A stretch of DNA of 64,000 bases, from NCBI GenBank assembly GCA_020630575.1, contig JAHDBD010000021.1, positions 1-64,000 on the forward strand. The letters are read 5' to 3'. Position 1 is the stretch's first letter. Each line of letters starts with the position of its first letter. The position numbers and the translations under genes are program-made. Source of the stretch: Bernardetia sp. (GTDB lineage: Bacteria > Bacteroidota > Bacteroidia > Cytophagales > Bernardetiaceae). Under the pieces are notes generated by a model. That model was not told the origin of the DNA. It worked only from the letters and a program-made list of their open reading frames with translations, and searched no databases. Below, piece after piece: positions 26,120 to 34,819 of the stretch.

Positions 26120-27466
26120 ATGCAATCTATTTTTACACGTATTTTTATAGTATCTACTTTATTGACTCTTTTTCTATTTAGTCCTATTGACTTTATACAA
26201 GCACAAAATTTATATTTTCCACCCCTTGTAGAAACTGAAGATAATAACTGGGAAACAATGCAAAGTTCAGAATTAGAGTGGTGCGATGAGCGCATCGATA
26301 GCTTATACACGTTTTTAGAAGAAAAAAATACAAAAGGTTTTATTGTCTTGAAGGATGGCAAAATTGTTTTAGAAAAGTATTTTGGAACATTTTCACAAGA
26401 TAGTGTTTGGTATTGGGCATCGGCAGGCAAATCAATGGTAGCCACTCTTGTTGGGATTGCACAGCGTTCTAGTCTCTTGGATATTAACAAAAAAACATCA
26501 ATCTATTTGGGTGAAGGTTGGACAAGTTTGACAAAAGAACAAGAAGACAAAATTACCATTCGTCATCAAATGACGATGACAACAGGACTTAACCCTCCAA
26601 CTGATGCAGGGACAAATACCTGTTACTCTCCTGACTGTTTTACTTACAGATCAGAACCTGATACCTATTGGTACTATTATTCTGCTCCTTATCGTCTTTT
26701 GCAAGATGTTTTAGATAGCGCAACAGGAAAACCAATAAATCAGTATTTTGCCGAACGAGTAACTCGTAAAACAGGAATTACAGGAGCTTTTCTGAACTAT
26801 ATTTTATTTTCTAAACCTCGTAGTATGGCTCGTTTTGGGCTTTTAATTCTCAATAAAGGTAAATGGGAAAATAACCCCGTTTTAAATGATGCTATGTATT
26901 TTGAACAAATGACTAATACTTCTCAACTTCTTAATCCTGCTTATGGATATTTGTGGTGGCTCAATGGAAAAGATACTTATAAACTTCCTTCTTCTGATAG
27001 AATTTTTGAAGGCTCTATTATTCCAAATGCACCTTCTGATATGATTGCAGCCTTAGGAGCAAACGATCAAAAAATTTATGTTGTGCCTAGTCAGGGTTTA
27101 GTTGTGGTACGAGTTGGAAATAGTGCAGAATCTGATCAGCTCAATGCTATTTCTTCTTTTGATAATCAGCTTTGGGGAAGAATATCTAATTTATCTTGTG
27201 ATAGTCCCGTTTTAACGAATGAGGAAGAAGGAAAAGAAAACATGAAAATTTATCCAAATCCAAGTAATGAAAACTATTTCCTTAAGATTCCAAATGGTAG
27301 ATATGAGGTTGCTATTCGTGATGCTTTAGGTAAAATAATTTATAAAGCAGAGGTTACTCATTCTTTTAGAATTGCTGCAAGTAAGTGGAAAAAAGGGATG
27401 TATTTTGTCGAAATCACACCTATTGGCACAAAAACCACTACTTATTTGAAAATTGTTAGAGAATAA
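26120..27466 (+). CDS. Secreted serine hydrolase (beta-lactamase class C fold) with T9SS sorting domain
   Basis: 448 residues. The signal peptide ends near residue 28 (AQA/Q-like). The class C penicillin-binding-protein fold spans about 50-360 with the nucleophile motif Ser101-x-x-Lys104 (SAGK); the usual YxN is replaced by Tyr-Ser-Ala (YYSAPY), as in many esterase-like members. A type A T9SS C-terminal sorting domain runs from about 374 (KIYPNPS) to the end, so it should be exported through the type IX system and attached at the surface or released. Substrate unknown; esterase or D-amino peptidase activity is plausible. Confidence 0.88.
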   Translation: MQSIFTRIFIVSTLLTLFLFSPIDFIQAQNLYFPPLVETEDNNWETMQSSELEWCDERIDSLYTFLEEKNTKGFIVLKDGKIVLEKYFGTFSQDSVWYWASAGKSMVATLVGIAQRSSLLDINKKTSIYLGEGWTSLTKEQEDKITIRHQMTMTTGLNPPTDAGTNTCYSPDCFTYRSEPDTYWYYYSAPYRLLQDVLDSATGKPINQYFAERVTRKTGITGAFLNYILFSKPRSMARFGLLILNKGKWENNPVLNDAMYFEQMTNTSQLLNPAYGYLWWLNGKDTYKLPSSDRIFEGSIIPNAPSDMIAALGANDQKIYVVPSQGLVVVRVGNSAESDQLNAISSFDNQLWGRISNLSCDSPVLTNEEEGKENMKIYPNPSNENYFLKIPNGRYEVAIRDALGKIIYKAEVTHSFRIAASKWKKGMYFVEITPIGTKTTTYLKIVRE

Positions 27467-27497
27467 AATCAAATTAAGTAGTGAGAAGATATATAAC

Positions 27498-27535
27498 AAA
27501 AAGCCAATTACTCGCTAAGAATAATTGGCTTTCTT
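27498..27535. terminator. Bidirectional terminator between convergent genes
   Basis: 11-bp stem (27500-27510 with 27522-27532), 11-nt loop, A-rich left flank and T-rich right flank. Serves the serine hydrolase (+) and the DUF2383 gene (-). Confidence 0.82.
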
Positions 27536-27564
27536 GTTTAAAAATGTTTGATAATGCTTACAAA

Positions 27565-28026
27565 CTATGCAGTAGCAAAACGTTTTTTCAATTCTTCTAA
27601 ATGCTCTAGTGAAGAGCGAATTTGCTGCAAATGCTTATGAATAACTGTTTTTGCATCCATTGGCATTTCGTCCATCTTCAAGATTTTTTCATAATCTGCG
27701 ATGGCAGCTTCTTCTCCTCGCTCACATTCATTAATTACAGCTGCGACATCATGAGTAGTTACCATTGCTTTTAAGTTTATCCAAATACGGTGTAATGTAC
27801 CTGTAACACTTGAGCCTTTTTCTGGAGTTCCTCCTAGTTTTGCTATTTCAGCTTTTAGTTCGTGTCCAAATTCGTAACGCTGTTGTACTGATTTCGTAAA
27901 GAAATCTTTCAGTTCGTGGTTTTCTACGTCTGTAACGGCTTCTTTATAGCCTTTTTCAGCATCATAATTTTTTTCGATAAGTTCATTTAACCCATCAACA
28001 GCTTTTTTATTTGATTCTTGACTCAT
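27565..28026 (-). CDS. PA2169-family four-helix-bundle protein (DUF2383)
   Basis: 153 residues, all helical. The pattern LNELIEKNYDAEKGY at the N-terminus, a Glu-rich second helix and the C-terminal EHLEELKKRF match DUF2383 (ferritin-like four-helix bundle, TIGR02284). Carboxylate and His positions could bind metal, but no function is established for the family. Often stress-induced in related bacteria. Monocistronic here. Confidence 0.85.
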   Translation of the reverse strand: MSQESNKKAVDGLNELIEKNYDAEKGYKEAVTDVENHELKDFFTKSVQQRYEFGHELKAEIAKLGGTPEKGSSVTGTLHRIWINLKAMVTTHDVAAVINECERGEEAAIADYEKILKMDEMPMDAKTVIHKHLQQIRSSLEHLEELKKRFATA

Positions 28027-28248
28027 AGTATTTATAGTTTAAAAAATTAGAGATTAAAAAATTGTATTTCTACTTATAGTAACCTTTAATAAAGCAAATT
28101 GTTATAGTGATTTCAAATTTTCCACTAAAAAAAGCAATCCTATTTTAGAATTTTCTATTAAAAATAAAAAACTTTAAAATAAAATTGCTCTCAAAGTAAT
28201 TTGCTTTGAATGAATAATCAATTAAAATTAATTGTTATTCAGTATGTT

Positions 28249-28698
28249 TTATTCGTTTGAACCGATGTTAGTATTAGCGATAATTACGTCTAAACTATCT
28301 GCACTAAGATGTACATTTACATAACCATCATAGTTAATCAATTGATCATAACTTTGAGTTACTGTACTTACGCTTTTAGAATTAACAACATCAGTAAGAG
28401 CAAATGCCACTGGACCATTAGTTGTTTTTTCTCCATCGTGAATATGTGCAGGGTGAACTCCACCAGCAGGAGCATTTACAAGATCAATAGTTACAGTTGT
28501 TTTTGAAGCATCCACTTCATCAAAAGTAACTGTACCAGTTACGTTAGTTAAACCAGTAGTATCTGCACTTGCAAGCGTATAAACTTTACTTCTTAGAGCA
28601 GGAGCTTCGTCCTCATCATCATCGCCACAACTAGCAGCCATAAATGTGAATAAAATAAGAGCCATGCTCCACATCGCAGTTTTCCAATAATTTTTCAT
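28249..28698 (-). CDS. CHRD domain lipoprotein
   Basis: 149 residues. Signal peptide with lipobox MAASC (Cys about 24) followed by an acidic Asp/Glu run. The rest is a CHRD domain: a TGTVTF strand, the conserved GGVHPAHIHDG loop with two His, and a YVNVHLS strand. CHRD domains are found in secreted bacterial proteins and vertebrate chordin; the His-containing loop resembles the Cu/Zn-superoxide-dismutase-like fold but catalytic activity is not implied. Monocistronic. Confidence 0.88.
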   Translation of the reverse strand: MKNYWKTAMWSMALILFTFMAASCGDDDEDEAPALRSKVYTLASADTTGLTNVTGTVTFDEVDASKTTVTIDLVNAPAGGVHPAHIHDGEKTTNGPVAFALTDVVNSKSVSTVTQSYDQLINYDGYVNVHLSADSLDVIIANTNIGSNE

Positions 28699-29017
28699 AA
28701 TAGGGTTTGTTTTAGTTTTAAATAATTGATTGGATTAATCAGCTATGATAACAAGCTACTTCCTTATATTGTTTTAATAATATGCAAACTATTTGTTAAT
28801 AATTCATAAACAATAAATTAGTTAATTAGCCTAAATAATAATAAAATAAATTATTTTAGTAGATATATATTTCCTTGAAACTATTTTTATCCATTTACCA
28901 ATATAATTATTCCAAGATATAACTCACTATATTAAGTGAAAAATTTTAAATAGTTTTGACTATTTTATCTCATAATTTATCAAGACTATAATCTCATATT
29001 ATTTATCTTGATAAATT
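28699..29017. other. 319-bp intergenic region upstream of the CHRD gene
   Basis: Very A+T-rich. No convincing promoter or repeat was seen; it ends at the sufB terminator. Confidence 0.3.
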
Positions 29018-29062
29018 AAAAAAGCCTATTTCAAACAAAAAATGCTTGAAATAGGCTTTTTT
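29018..29062 (-). terminator. Strong terminator of sufB
   Basis: 17-bp perfect stem (29018-29034 with 29046-29062), 11-nt loop, with six A/six T flanks built into the arms. It lies 23 bp past the sufB stop. Confidence 0.9.
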
Positions 29063-29084
29063 CTAAATCTTATTTTATTAAAAA

Positions 29085-30542
29085 TTATCCTACACTTCCT
29101 TCTAAAGAAAGAGCAAGTAATTTCTGTGCTTCTACAGCAAATTCCATTGGTAATTTATTTAAAACTTCTTTACAATAGCCATTTACAATAAGTGCGACAG
29201 CTTTTTCAGAATCAATTCCCCTTTGGTTACAATAGAAAATCTGATCTTCTCCGATTTTTGAAGTTGTAGCTTCATGTTCTATTTGTGCGCTACTATTTTC
29301 TGCATTGATATAAGGAAAAGTATGTGCTCCACATTGGTCACCAATCAAAAGTGAATCACACTGAGAGAAATTACGAGCATTAGTTGCTCGTTTCATAATA
29401 TCTACCGAACCACGATACGAATTTTGGCTATGCCCTGCCGAAATACCTTTTGAAACAATACGGCTTCTTGTATTTTTGCCGATGTGAATCATTTTTGTAC
29501 CTGTATCTGCTTGTTGATAATTTTTAGTAACAGCAACAGAATAAAATTCTCCCATTGAGTTATCACCTTTCAAGATACAAGATGGATATTTCCATGTAAT
29601 TGCCGAACCAGTTTCTACCTGTGTCCAAGAAATTTTTGAATCATCGCCAAAACAAATTCCTCGTTTGGTTACAAAGTTATAAATTCCTCCTTTTCCATTT
29701 TTGTCTCCTGGATACCAGTTTTGAACCGTTGAGTATTTTACTTCTGATTTCTTGTGTGCAAAAATCTCTACTACTGCAGCATGAAGTTGGTTTTCATCTC
29801 TTTGAGGAGCAGTACAACCTTCTAAATAGCTGACATAAGAGCCTTCTTCTGCAACAATTAAAGTTCTTTCAAACTGTCCTGTATTTGCTTCATTTATTCT
29901 AAAATAGGTTGATAATTCCATTGGCGAACGAACACCTTTAGGAATATAACAAAATGAACCATCACTAAAAACAGCCGAATTGAGAGCAGAGAAATAGTTA
30001 TCACTCACAGGAACAACTGAACCTAAGTATTTTTTGATAAGTTCTGGATGTTCTTGCACAGCTTCACTAAACGAACAGAAAATAATTCCTAATTCTGCTA
30101 GTTTAGATTTGAAAGTAGTAGCTACTGAAACACTATCCATAACTACATCAACAGCAATTCCTGAAAGACGTTTTTGTTCTGTCAAAGAAATTCCTAATTT
30201 ATCAAAGGTTGCTAAAAGTTCTGGATCTATTTCATCAAGACTGTTTACTTGTGCTTTCTTTTTAGGAGCAGCATAATAAATAATTTCTTGAAAATCTATT
30301 TCAGGAATATTTAAGTTTGCCCATTTGGGAGTTGGCATGGTTTGCCATTTTCTAAAAGCCTCCAAACGCCATTCTAAAAGCCATTCAGGTTCATTTTTCT
30401 TTGCAGAAATGAATCGAACAGTGTCTTCTGTTAGTCCTTTGATTGCTTTATCTGATTCTATATTTGAAACAAATCCGTATTTGTATTCCGAATTTGTGAT
30501 GTCTTCTAAAAGTTCTTGCTCGGTTTGTTTTGCTTCTGCCAT
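29085..30542 (-). CDS. sufB: Fe-S cluster assembly scaffold SufB
   Basis: 485 residues, the normal SufB length. Signature regions: [17 protein letters not shown], a beta-helix core, and the C-terminal [21 protein letters not shown] stretch in which the Cys and nearby Glu of the SufB active site are present. SufB works with SufC and SufD to build [4Fe-4S] clusters from SufS-derived sulfur. It is alone here: no sufC, sufD or sufS within the window, so the suf genes are either split or continue elsewhere. Its upstream region has a dispersed palindrome and an exact -7 box (30670-30677) without a -33 partner. Confidence 0.96.
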   Translation of the reverse strand: MAEAKQTEQELLEDITNSEYKYGFVSNIESDKAIKGLTEDTVRFISAKKNEPEWLLEWRLEAFRKWQTMPTPKWANLNIPEIDFQEIIYYAAPKKKAQVNSLDEIDPELLATFDKLGISLTEQKRLSGIAVDVVMDSVSVATTFKSKLAELGIIFCSFSEAVQEHPELIKKYLGSVVPVSDNYFSALNSAVFSDGSFCYIPKGVRSPMELSTYFRINEANTGQFERTLIVAEEGSYVSYLEGCTAPQRDENQLHAAVVEIFAHKKSEVKYSTVQNWYPGDKNGKGGIYNFVTKRGICFGDDSKISWTQVETGSAITWKYPSCILKGDNSMGEFYSVAVTKNYQQADTGTKMIHIGKNTRSRIVSKGISAGHSQNSYRGSVDIMKRATNARNFSQCDSLLIGDQCGAHTFPYINAENSSAQIEHEATTSKIGEDQIFYCNQRGIDSEKAVALIVNGYCKEVLNKLPMEFAVEAQKLLALSLEGSVG

Positions 30543-30597
30543 AATTTTTTTGAAGTAAGTAGCAGTTTCGATAATGCTAATTATATAATTCTAGACT

Positions 30598-30621
30598 CTA
30601 AGAGTTTTAAAAAACCTTAGG
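30598..30621. repeat. Dispersed palindrome, CTAAG..TTTTAAAA..CTTAG family
   Basis: Imperfect palindrome CTAAGAGTTTT / AAAACCTTAG, related to the copy at 54928-54951 between sdhA and sdhB. Confidence 0.55.
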
Positions 30622-30820
30622 GTTTTATAAAACGTCTTGTTTGTAATTAGTCTAAATAATTTTATACTGCAAAAATATAACAAAAAATTGAAATAAAGGT
30701 TTTATAAACTTTATTTTTTCTGAAAATCTTTTCTTTTGAGGTTTTTTATTCGCTTTTTATCTTTTAACTAAAGCTACAAGGCGTGTAAAACAGGATTAAA
30801 ATGCTGTTCAATTTATAATT

Positions 30821-30850
30821 CTGTCGTCGTCGGTTTCTCACCAACGATAC
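30821..30850. repeat. Dispersed hairpin element (GTTGGT/ACCAAC family), copy 1
   Basis: CGTCGGT, a short loop TTCTC, then ACCAACG: one mismatch from a 7-bp hairpin. Related copies are at 43767-43793, 54075-54097 and 57070-57100. Confidence 0.6.
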
Positions 30851-30896
30851 TAAAATGAAAATAAACCTATTTTACAGTATATCTAAGCAAAATAAA

Positions 30897-31220
30897 TCAG
30901 AGTAGCACTACATCTTCTATCATTCTCTTTCCAAAATGAGAATTGACACGATAAATAATAGACGTTTTTTGCATCAATAATTCATATCTCAAAGTAGGTT
31001 GAGAAACACGAATAAATATTTTTTTATTTCGAATTTCTACTTTTTCAGTTTGCTGTGCTACAAACTCACCTACAATTTTTGCCCAATCTACTTTTAATCT
31101 GTTACTTTCGTATTTCACGTTCCACTTTTGAGCATCTAAAAATGCTTTCAATGCATCTCCTATTGGTTTTGGATCTGGTGTTCTTCTTGAAGGAAGTTTA
31201 TTATAGTCTTTATCATACAT
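30897..31220 (-). CDS. DUF721 (DciA-like) protein
   Basis: 107 residues. Pattern: basic N-terminus, a helix IGDALKAFLDAQKW, WAKIVGEFVAQQTEKV, and a strand IFIRVSQPTLRYELL, which is the DUF721 fold. Members include DciA, a helicase-loading factor that binds the replicative helicase DnaB; whether this one acts in replication initiation is inference. Cytoplasmic, monocistronic. Confidence 0.82.
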   Translation of the reverse strand: MYDKDYNKLPSRRTPDPKPIGDALKAFLDAQKWNVKYESNRLKVDWAKIVGEFVAQQTEKVEIRNKKIFIRVSQPTLRYELLMQKTSIIYRVNSHFGKRMIEDVVLL

Positions 31221-31371
31221 AATTAAAATTGATAAGTAAGGTAAGGAACACTTTTTTTTATTGAGATGACAAATTTCTATTTAATTAATTAAGAAGAATT
31301 ATATGTCAAAAATAACCAAAAATAAAGGGATCAACAACTACTATTTTCAAGTTGTTTAGATATTCAAAAAC

Positions 31372-32556
31372 TTAAAACAAACGATTGTACATTTTTATCC
31401 AACGTTCTGGCATTTCACCTCTATTTGCTTGTTGATAGTCATTATAACTACACGGAATAATAGAAGGGCGTTGATATGGATTTTCATCTAATTCATTATC
31501 AGAATGAGTATCAAAATGAGGCGCAGGAACTTCTAACCACCATTTATCAGTCAGTTTACTTTTGTAGAAAACCATCATAAAATCAGTTCTTCCTCCCATC
31601 GGAACAAGATATTTTATATAAAAAGGACTTCCAAAATCATATTCAGCTTGACGATTATAAAATCCTTCTACAAAATACCAAATCATTGTCGAAATAATAC
31701 TTGCTGTATGTCCATACACATCCAAATCAGGATTATATTCATAAAAACCTATCGAAGTCATTTGAACATTATTTCCTGCATACCAACAAATTCGTGTTGC
31801 TTCTTCTGCTGAAAGTCCGAAAGGTTGGGCTAATTTGTTTCCTGCTGCATCGGCTGCACGAATAGCACTCAAATCAAAACTTAATAAATCTGCTGTTCTG
31901 ACAAGTGGCTCTACTTCTTCAGGTTTGTCTCTAATTTTTCCAACTCCAACAATATCAAAATTTAGTTTTTGATATAATTTTATAAAATCTAATGGAATCA
32001 AATATTCTTGACTTGCCAAATGCGTAATATTGAATAAATAATTGGGCTGTAATTTCAAGATTTTATCCATAAAACTATCTGCTGAAGAACTACTATTTGT
32101 ATCCAAATCAATTTTAGCATCAACACACAACAGCGAAAGCATTTTATCTAATGGCTTATAGGCTTCATATTGTGCCAAAGTCAAATCATGACTTCCTCCA
32201 ATGATAATTGGCAAAACATTTTTTTGTAAAAGTCTATAACAAACTTCAGCCAAACGTTGTTGAGTTTGGGTTTTATCTTCTGTCAATCTCAAATTTCCTA
32301 AATCTACAATACTATATTTATGCGCTCGTCCTTTTTGTAAACGATATAACTTTTGACGAACAGCATCAGCAGCATTAAGCATAGATTTATTTTCTGAACC
32401 AGTTGCATCATCTACTCCAATAATAGCAATTTCGGCATCTTGCCACGAAAAATTAGCCGAAAAATTACCTGTCAGAATTTCAAACCATGTATTTTTATGA
32501 TTTTGTCCATCAAAATTGGATAACGAAGGTTTGTCAAAGAATAACTCTAAATTCAT
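31372..32556 (-). CDS. Arginase/formimidoylglutamase-fold protein with lost metal ligands
   Basis: 394 residues. The ureohydrolase layout is present: GGSHD at 120-124, a VDAKID element at 145-150 and SFDLSAIRAAD at 226-236. In true arginases and formimidoylglutamases the second motif is DAHxD and the third SxDxDxxDP; here the His is Lys and the second Asp of the third motif is Ser, so at least two Mn ligands are missing. Catalysis by the usual binuclear Mn mechanism is doubtful. Such degenerate members are conserved in Bacteroidota, which argues for a retained non-hydrolase or altered role. Monocistronic. Confidence 0.78.
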   Translation of the reverse strand: MNLELFFDKPSLSNFDGQNHKNTWFEILTGNFSANFSWQDAEIAIIGVDDATGSENKSMLNAADAVRQKLYRLQKGRAHKYSIVDLGNLRLTEDKTQTQQRLAEVCYRLLQKNVLPIIIGGSHDLTLAQYEAYKPLDKMLSLLCVDAKIDLDTNSSSSADSFMDKILKLQPNYLFNITHLASQEYLIPLDFIKLYQKLNFDIVGVGKIRDKPEEVEPLVRTADLLSFDLSAIRAADAAGNKLAQPFGLSAEEATRICWYAGNNVQMTSIGFYEYNPDLDVYGHTASIISTMIWYFVEGFYNRQAEYDFGSPFYIKYLVPMGGRTDFMMVFYKSKLTDKWWLEVPAPHFDTHSDNELDENPYQRPSIIPCSYNDYQQANRGEMPERWIKMYNRLF

Positions 32557-32647
32557 TTTCTGTATTATTTCAAATCTTGTTTTATATATCTAACTCAAAA
32601 ATCTATTAAAGATTATATTTTTCCTTCTTCTTTACAAATACAGCATT

Positions 32648-33556
32648 TTATTTTTCTTCAATCAAAACTCCCATTTTTCCCATTTGATAATCTCTCATAG
32701 CTTCCATAATCTGAGTTTGAGTGTTCATTACAAAAGGACCGTGTTGTGTTATTTTTTCATTTATTGGTGTGCCACACAAAACTAAAAATTCTGCTTTTGC
32801 ATCAATATCCATTTCTATATTTTCATTCTCTAACTCAAAAGCAATCAATTCTTTTTCCTCTACTTTTCCATATCCTTTTATTCTCATTTCTCCACTCACA
32901 ACATAAATCATAGCATTCATTTGCTTTGGAATAGATATAATTTGAGAACCTTTATTTTCTGCTTTGCTCCAAAGGATAAGTAATTCGCTTTCTGTTTTTA
33001 TTTTGCCTTTCAGAGTTTTCAGTTTATTCTCTTCTATAATTTCATAATTTCCTGCAATAATTTTGTTTTGAATAGCTTTATCTGGTGACCAAAATAAAGG
33101 AATTTCATTTTCAGGAATATATTGATAGCTAGGAGGTTGCATTTTTTTATTTGCAGGAGAATTTATCCAAAGCTGAATAATTTCTTGTTTACCATTTCTT
33201 TCTGCTAATTCTTTTGAAGGGCGTTCGCTGTGTACAATTCCTGCACCTGCGTGCATCCATTGCACTTCTCCTTTTTTTGCAATTTGATTATTACCGTGGC
33301 TATCTCTGTGATGAACTTCGCCTTCAATAATAAATGTTACAGGACTAAAGCCTCTATGTGGGTGAGGATCAATGCCTTGATGAATAGCTGGCGCATCATC
33401 ACGATACTCAAAACTAGCATGATGTAATAATAAAAAAGGATCTATTTGATTGATTCTTTGAGTAGGTAAGGCTTGTTTTAAAATAATCCCTCCCATATTT
33501 ATATCTACGGCAGGGATTACATATTTTACTTCTTTAATTGCTTTGGTTATTGACAT
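32648..33556 (-). CDS. Pirin family protein
   Basis: 302 residues, bicupin. The N-terminal cupin has the pirin metal-binding set, with His-Pro-His-Arg-Gly-Phe (about 62-67) and the later MHAGAGIVHSE region supplying further His and Glu ligands. Pirins are Fe-binding proteins; some have quercetinase activity or act as redox-dependent regulators. It precedes the YjdI-type ferredoxin gene by 7 nt, and may share its transcript. Physiological role unknown. Confidence 0.9.
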   Translation of the reverse strand: MSITKAIKEVKYVIPAVDINMGGIILKQALPTQRINQIDPFLLLHHASFEYRDDAPAIHQGIDPHPHRGFSPVTFIIEGEVHHRDSHGNNQIAKKGEVQWMHAGAGIVHSERPSKELAERNGKQEIIQLWINSPANKKMQPPSYQYIPENEIPLFWSPDKAIQNKIIAGNYEIIEENKLKTLKGKIKTESELLILWSKAENKGSQIISIPKQMNAMIYVVSGEMRIKGYGKVEEKELIAFELENENIEMDIDAKAEFLVLCGTPINEKITQHGPFVMNTQTQIMEAMRDYQMGKMGVLIEEK

Positions 33557-33563
33557 TTTAAAT

Positions 33564-33779
33564 TTATTGATTGAGTTTATAGGTCAAAGCTCCAGACGGA
33601 CATTTACTAATTTGGGCTTGTAATTCTGCTGTTGTAGCATTTTCTATAGTTATCCAAGGTTTTTCTTTTGGTTTATAAACATTGGGTAATGCTTTTACAC
33701 ATTCGGCAGCGTGTGTGCATTTATGAGCTTGCCAAATTATCGTCAGTTCTCCGTTTGAATATTCTTTTTTATCATTCAT
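33564..33779 (-). CDS. YjdI-type mono-cluster ferredoxin (Fer4_19)
   Basis: 71 residues. The divergent 4Fe-4S pattern is recognisable: a Cys in HKCTHAAECV near residues 20-27 and a Cys-Pro-Ser-Gly-Ala near residues 60-64, as in Escherichia coli YjdI. Its start is upstream of pirin and its stop lies 7 nt before the pirin start codon, so the order of transcription is ferredoxin then pirin. Probable electron carrier or Fe-S accessory; partner unknown. Confidence 0.85.
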   Translation of the reverse strand: MNDKKEYSNGELTIIWQAHKCTHAAECVKALPNVYKPKEKPWITIENATTAELQAQISKCPSGALTYKLNQ

Positions 33780-33819
33780 ACTACATTATTTGGGATATAA
33801 AGTTTAAAAATTGTAGCTC

Positions 33820-33853
33820 AAAAAACCTATTTCCAAAAAAATAAAAATAGGTT
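33820..33853 (-). terminator. Terminator of the CBS gene
   Basis: 9-bp stem (33824-33832 with 33845-33853). On the minus strand the stem is followed by a T-rich tract (33818-33823 complement), 29 nt after the CBS stop. Confidence 0.75.
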
Positions 33854-33881
33854 GTTTTATAAATCCACGATTGTATTTATT

Positions 33882-34349
33882 TTACCACGTTGTGGATTCT
33901 ATAATATCAGCAGCTCTCAAAATATCTCTACGACTAACCTGTCCTATTACTTTTCCTTGCTTATTAAGAACTGGAAAACGACGAATAGGTGTATTCAAAA
34001 ACGCTTGTGCAATATCCAAAACATCTTGATCTTCTGAAACTGTCTGTACGTTTCGTGTCATAAAGTCAGCTACTTTTCCCATGCTTATAGGCTGATTATG
34101 GTATGCCGAACCAATCATAACACGCAGACAATCTTTTTCAGAAATAATTCCTACTAGCTCTTGATTTTCATTGAGTACAGGCGCACCTGAAATTTTCTTT
34201 TCTAAAAAAATATTAATCACTTCTGAAACGGGTTGCTCTGGACTAAAAGTAATTAAGTTAGTTGCCATATAACGAGTTACTGAAGGATAAGCCTTAATAG
34301 ATGCTAATTTATCTTTGTCGCTTGCTGTATTTTTTGGTGTAAAATTCAT
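33882..34349 (-). CDS. CBS-domain pair protein
   Basis: 155 residues consisting of two CBS motifs: residues about 27-80 and 95-150. Each has the characteristic APVLNENQELVGIISEKD or FPVLNKQGKVIGQVSRRD-type strand-turn. Paired CBS modules bind adenine nucleotides such as AMP, ATP or c-di-AMP. No catalytic domain is fused, so it is a stand-alone sensor; its client is unknown. Divergent from the HlyD gene across a 470-bp spacer. Confidence 0.88.
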   Translation of the reverse strand: MNFTPKNTASDKDKLASIKAYPSVTRYMATNLITFSPEQPVSEVINIFLEKKISGAPVLNENQELVGIISEKDCLRVMIGSAYHNQPISMGKVADFMTRNVQTVSEDQDVLDIAQAFLNTPIRRFPVLNKQGKVIGQVSRRDILRAADIIESTTW

Positions 34350-34819
34350 AAGGTCTGATTTGATGTTTAAGTTTGTGAAAAATAAAAAATTATTGTGAAG
34401 TTAATTTGGTTATATATTTTTGTAGTGTCTTTTCTTAGTTGATTAATTCTAATTAATTAACTCTATACTTAGATTATTAATGAGTAGAGAAAAACAGCTT
34501 TTAACTTTTTCTATACCAATTTAACTTAAAAAAGTGATAATTCAAAATTTAATTTGGCTTAAACACACAAACACACTCTTGAATTTTGATATACATCTAT
34601 TTTACAAACTTTTATTTGAATTATTTTTTATAAAACACTATCGCTCTATTTGTAGTTTATACAATTACTTTAAATCATTTTTTAGAAAAATTAGGATAAA
34701 ATAAACCTATTTTCATAATTGAATACAACAAATTAAAAGCAAAGTTATTATCTTTGATAGTAATACTTTTTATCTACATCAACAGATTTAGATTTATATA
34801 AAAACTGCACTTAAAAACT
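34350..34819. other. 470-bp divergent intergenic region
   Basis: Between the CBS gene (-) and HlyD (+). Holds an exact TAnnTTTG at 34749-34756 (listed below) and otherwise A+T-rich sequence with no ORF or strong hairpin. Confidence 0.4.
34719..34756 (+). promoter_or_regulatory. Possible promoter of the HlyD gene
   Basis: TATCTTTG at 34749-34756 is an exact -7 box; the nearest TTG (34719-34721) is 27 nt away, longer than the usual 17-23. Leader to the start would be about 57 nt. The same TTATCTTTGAT context recurs upstream of ruvA at 40374. Confidence 0.3.

Larger units (their letters stand above)
30543..30896. other. 354-bp intergenic region with two dispersed repeat types
   Basis: Contains the CTAAG/CTTAG palindrome at 30598-30621, an isolated minus-strand -7 box at 30670-30677 that could belong to sufB, and a CCGTTG-type hairpin element at 30821-30850 just after the DUF721 gene. 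Confidence 0.6.
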
